From contig JAAVZO010000008.1 in the NCBI GenBank assembly GCA_022791685.1, positions 62,001-126,000 of the forward strand: DNA of 64,000 nt, read 5' to 3'. Below the pieces are notes generated by a model. It had not been told where the DNA came from, did not search any database, and saw only the letters and a list, made by a program, of their open reading frames with translations. Numbering within the stretch: position 1 is the first letter of the stretch; every line of letters begins with the position of its first letter. Source of the DNA: Clostridiales bacterium (lineage in GTDB: Bacteria; Bacillota; Clostridia; Oscillospirales; CAG-272). Made by a program: the position numbers and the translations under genes. Below, piece after piece: positions 62,558-64,000 of this stretch.

Positions 62558-63307
62558 ATGTTTGACCTTAAAGGAAAGAGAGCGCTTGTCACAGGCTCTA
62601 CTCAGGGAATTGGATATGCAATCGCTGAATGTCTTGCAAAGCAGGGTGCCGATGTAGTCGTACACGGCTCGTCGAGCTACGAAAAATGCGCAAATGCCGC
62701 TGCACGCATATTTGAGTCGTGCAATGGTGAGGCAAATCTCGGTATCGCTGTATCGGACCTGTCAAAGCCGGACGGCGCAGATAAGCTTTACGAAGCGGTC
62801 GGTGATGTCGACATACTTGTACTCAACGCGAGCATTCAGTACCGCAAAAAATGGAACGAGATCACGCCTGAGGAGATGGAGATACAACTGCAAACAAACC
62901 TCAAATCGTCGCTGCGTCTGATCCAGCTATGCGCGCCGCATATGGAGAGGGAGGCTTGGGGACGTATCGTTACTGTCGGAAGTGTACAGCAGTATAAGCC
63001 GCACCGCGATATGGCGATCTACGCTGCTTCAAAGTCGGCGCAGATGAACCTTGTCACCAACCTCGCAAAGCAGCTCGCGCCGCTTGGGATCAATATAAAC
63101 AATCTCTCGCCGGGAGTTATCGCAACTCCGCGCAATGCCGACGCGCTCGCTGACGCTGAGTATGCAAAAAAGGTGCTTGAAGGCATTCCGGCTGGATTTG
63201 CAGGAGAAGCTGAGGACTGCGCGGCGGCCGCTCTGCTGCTCTGTTCAAATGAGGGACGCTACATCACCGGTATCGACCTCACCGTTGACGGTGGAATGAA
63301 ATTATAA
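62558..63307 (+). CDS. SDR family oxidoreductase
   Basis: Short-chain dehydrogenase (249 residues) of the 3-oxoacyl-ACP reductase / gluconate 5-dehydrogenase type. Cofactor motif ALVTGSTQGIGYAIAE is at residues 9-24, LVLNASIQ near 88 replaces the usual N-N-A-G, and the active site is Ser in VGSVQQY near 139 and YAASK near 150. Ends SPGVIATPRN and DLTVDGGM. Ribosome site GAAAGGGA. The TAA stop is the left edge of a family 2 repeat. Neighbour of a heparinase-type gene, so sugar metabolism is more likely than lipid synthesis. Confidence 0.9.
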   Translation: MFDLKGKRALVTGSTQGIGYAIAECLAKQGADVVVHGSSSYEKCANAAARIFESCNGEANLGIAVSDLSKPDGADKLYEAVGDVDILVLNASIQYRKKWNEITPEEMEIQLQTNLKSSLRLIQLCAPHMEREAWGRIVTVGSVQQYKPHRDMAIYAASKSAQMNLVTNLAKQLAPLGININNLSPGVIATPRNADALADAEYAKKVLEGIPAGFAGEAEDCAAAALLLCSNEGRYITGIDLTVDGGMKL

Positions 63308-63399
63308 CGTTGCCACGATGTCTACGCCACTAAAGTGGCGTAGACATTTCGCATAAGTGGGGGATTAAATCCCCCACTTATGCTGTGACAAGTTGAAAA
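63306..63399. repeat. Double-hairpin repeat element, family 2, copy 3
   Basis: Begins with the last two bases of the SDR stop codon (TAACGTTGCC). First hairpin GTCTACGCCACT / AGTGGCGTAGAC (perfect), second hairpin GCATAAGTGGGGGATT / AATCCCCCACTTATGC (identical to copy 2), outer stem TTGCCACG / TGTGACAA. Ends GACAAGTTGAAAAT. Confidence 0.88.
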
Positions 63400-63425
63400 T
63401 TATTGAATAAAATTCGCGGAAGTAC

Positions 63426-63454
63426 TTGATTTTTTCGGGAAAATATTGTATAGT
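63426..63454 (+). promoter_or_regulatory. Promoter of the heparinase II/III-like gene
   Basis: TTGATT, 17 bases, TATAGT, about 45 bases ahead of ATG and 27 bases after the repeat. Confidence 0.62.
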
Positions 63455-63499
63455 ATAGTTGTATCAAAATTACAGCATACAGGAAAGGAAGGTTTTATC

Positions 63500-64000
63500 A
63501 TGAAACTTCTTACCGAATACTACGATACCTTTGAGGGCAAAGTACTGCCTATCGAAAAATTCAAGCTTTTCAGCGACCTCGACTGCGCTTTCACGCTCGA
63601 TGAAGGCTTTGACGCGAGCCTTATCAGTGAGCGAGACCGCGATAACATTATGAAGCTTGCTGAGAATAATCTCGAAAAGCCATATCCGCAGCTGCTTGCG
63701 AGTGATTTTATCCGCTACTACCGCTACGGTGACCGCAAGATATTTGAGGGGCACTATTTCCAGCGCCGTCATATGCTGCTCAACTTCGCATTTGCTGAAG
63801 CTGTCGAAGGTAAGGGGCGCTTCACCGACCGCATAATGGATGGAGTAGCGCTTGTCTGCGACGAGTACGACTGGGTAATCCCAGCTCATATAGGCAATCA
63901 GTACGCGTTGAATCCGCATTTTAAGGACCATCATCCTTACATTGATCTGTTCGCTGCTGAGACTGGTTCAACTCTCGCAATTGTATATACACTTGCAAAA
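63500..64000 (+). CDS. Heparinase II/III-like protein, partial (N-terminus only)
   Basis: The gene starts at ATG 63500 after AGGAAAGGAAGG and leaves the window at codon 167. The visible part, LLASDFIRYYRYGDR near residue 73, RRHMLLNFAFAEAVEGKGRFTDRIMDGV near 95 and DWVIPAHIGN near 130, matches the alpha-helical N-terminal domain of heparinase II/III-type polysaccharide lyases. The lyase domain is outside. No signal peptide. Placed after the SDR gene and near an AraC regulator, it may use uronic-acid sugars. Confidence 0.75.
   Translation, partial: MKLLTEYYDTFEGKVLPIEKFKLFSDLDCAFTLDEGFDASLISERDRDNIMKLAENNLEKPYPQLLASDFIRYYRYGDRKIFEGHYFQRRHMLLNFAFAEAVEGKGRFTDRIMDGVALVCDEYDWVIPAHIGNQYALNPHFKDHHPYIDLFAAETGSTLAIVYTLAK

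Noticed and set aside
1-64000. CRISPR arrays, tRNA or rRNA genes, transposases, prophage
   Set aside because: No regularly spaced direct repeats, tRNA-like cloverleaf, rRNA stretch or integrase/transposase motif was noticed on either strand; the repeats found are few, nested palindromes between genes.

Overview
The window reads as chromosomal DNA of a spore-forming, Gram-positive Clostridia-type bacterium (Bacillota), probably a gut or rumen carbohydrate user. This rests on dipicolinate synthase genes, a CotF-like coat protein and SpoIID-like and SpoVD-like proteins; lipoprotein signals ending in L-x-x-C; an HPr with both His15 and Ser46; a DAP-type murein ligase; AAAGGA or GGAGG ribosome sites; and many TTGACA-17-TATAAT type promoters. 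No rRNA, tRNA, CRISPR, transposase or phage gene was seen. I could not run a database search, so the lineage is an inference.

Layout. 1-9.4 kb: cut-off cardiolipin synthase, an orphan sugar-type binding lipoprotein, an Mrp ATPase, a zinc-ribbon membrane protein with a TSUP exporter, and a GH38 alpha-mannosidase/glycerate kinase operon. 9.6-15.5 kb: rimM-trmD-murJ, then an O-antigen-ligase-like protein and two tandem DUF4330-type proteins. 15.8-19.2 kb: HPr, uvrC, rsmD, coaD. 19.4-33.8 kb: the division and cell wall (dcw) cluster mraZ-rsmH-ftsL-spoVD/ftsI-murE-murF-mraY-ftsW-murG-ftsQ-ftsZ. It lacks murD, murC and ftsA and starts with a promoter overlapped by three 10-bp MraZ boxes. 33.8-41.2 kb: a Gfo/Idh oxidoreductase, the metNIQ methionine importer with an apparent leader-peptide attenuator, a PurF homologue lacking the catalytic cysteine, and dpaA-dpaB. 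41.4-54 kb: GNAT, three more binding lipoproteins (one frameshifted at a run of nine G), a GH28-like protein, argS, yebC, a CotF-like protein, and a GH36/AraC/lipoprotein locus with interlocked divergent promoters. 54-64 kb: Gfo/Idh oxidoreductase, a TfoX/transglutaminase/MBL operon, nitroreductase, a spore-type peptidoglycan-binding cluster, GNAT, AraC, SDR, and the start of a heparinase II/III-type protein.

The dcw genes together make and flip lipid II (MurE, MurF, MraY, MurG, MurJ) and build the septum (FtsL, FtsQ, FtsW, SpoVD/FtsI, FtsZ). The glycoside hydrolases, binding lipoproteins, AraC regulators and oxidoreductases form small unlinked carbohydrate-use loci. None carries its own ABC permease in the window.

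The least ordinary content is non-coding. Two families of interspersed, nested palindromic elements occur, three copies each. They sit at gene 3' ends, some copies supply the stop codon of the gene before them, and their stems keep pairing despite sequence changes. Also notable are the metNIQ leader ORF with mutually exclusive hairpins, the poly-G frameshift (phase variation or sequencing error), the structured leader of the PurF-like gene, and the hairpin placed between Shine-Dalgarno and start codon of an AraC gene.
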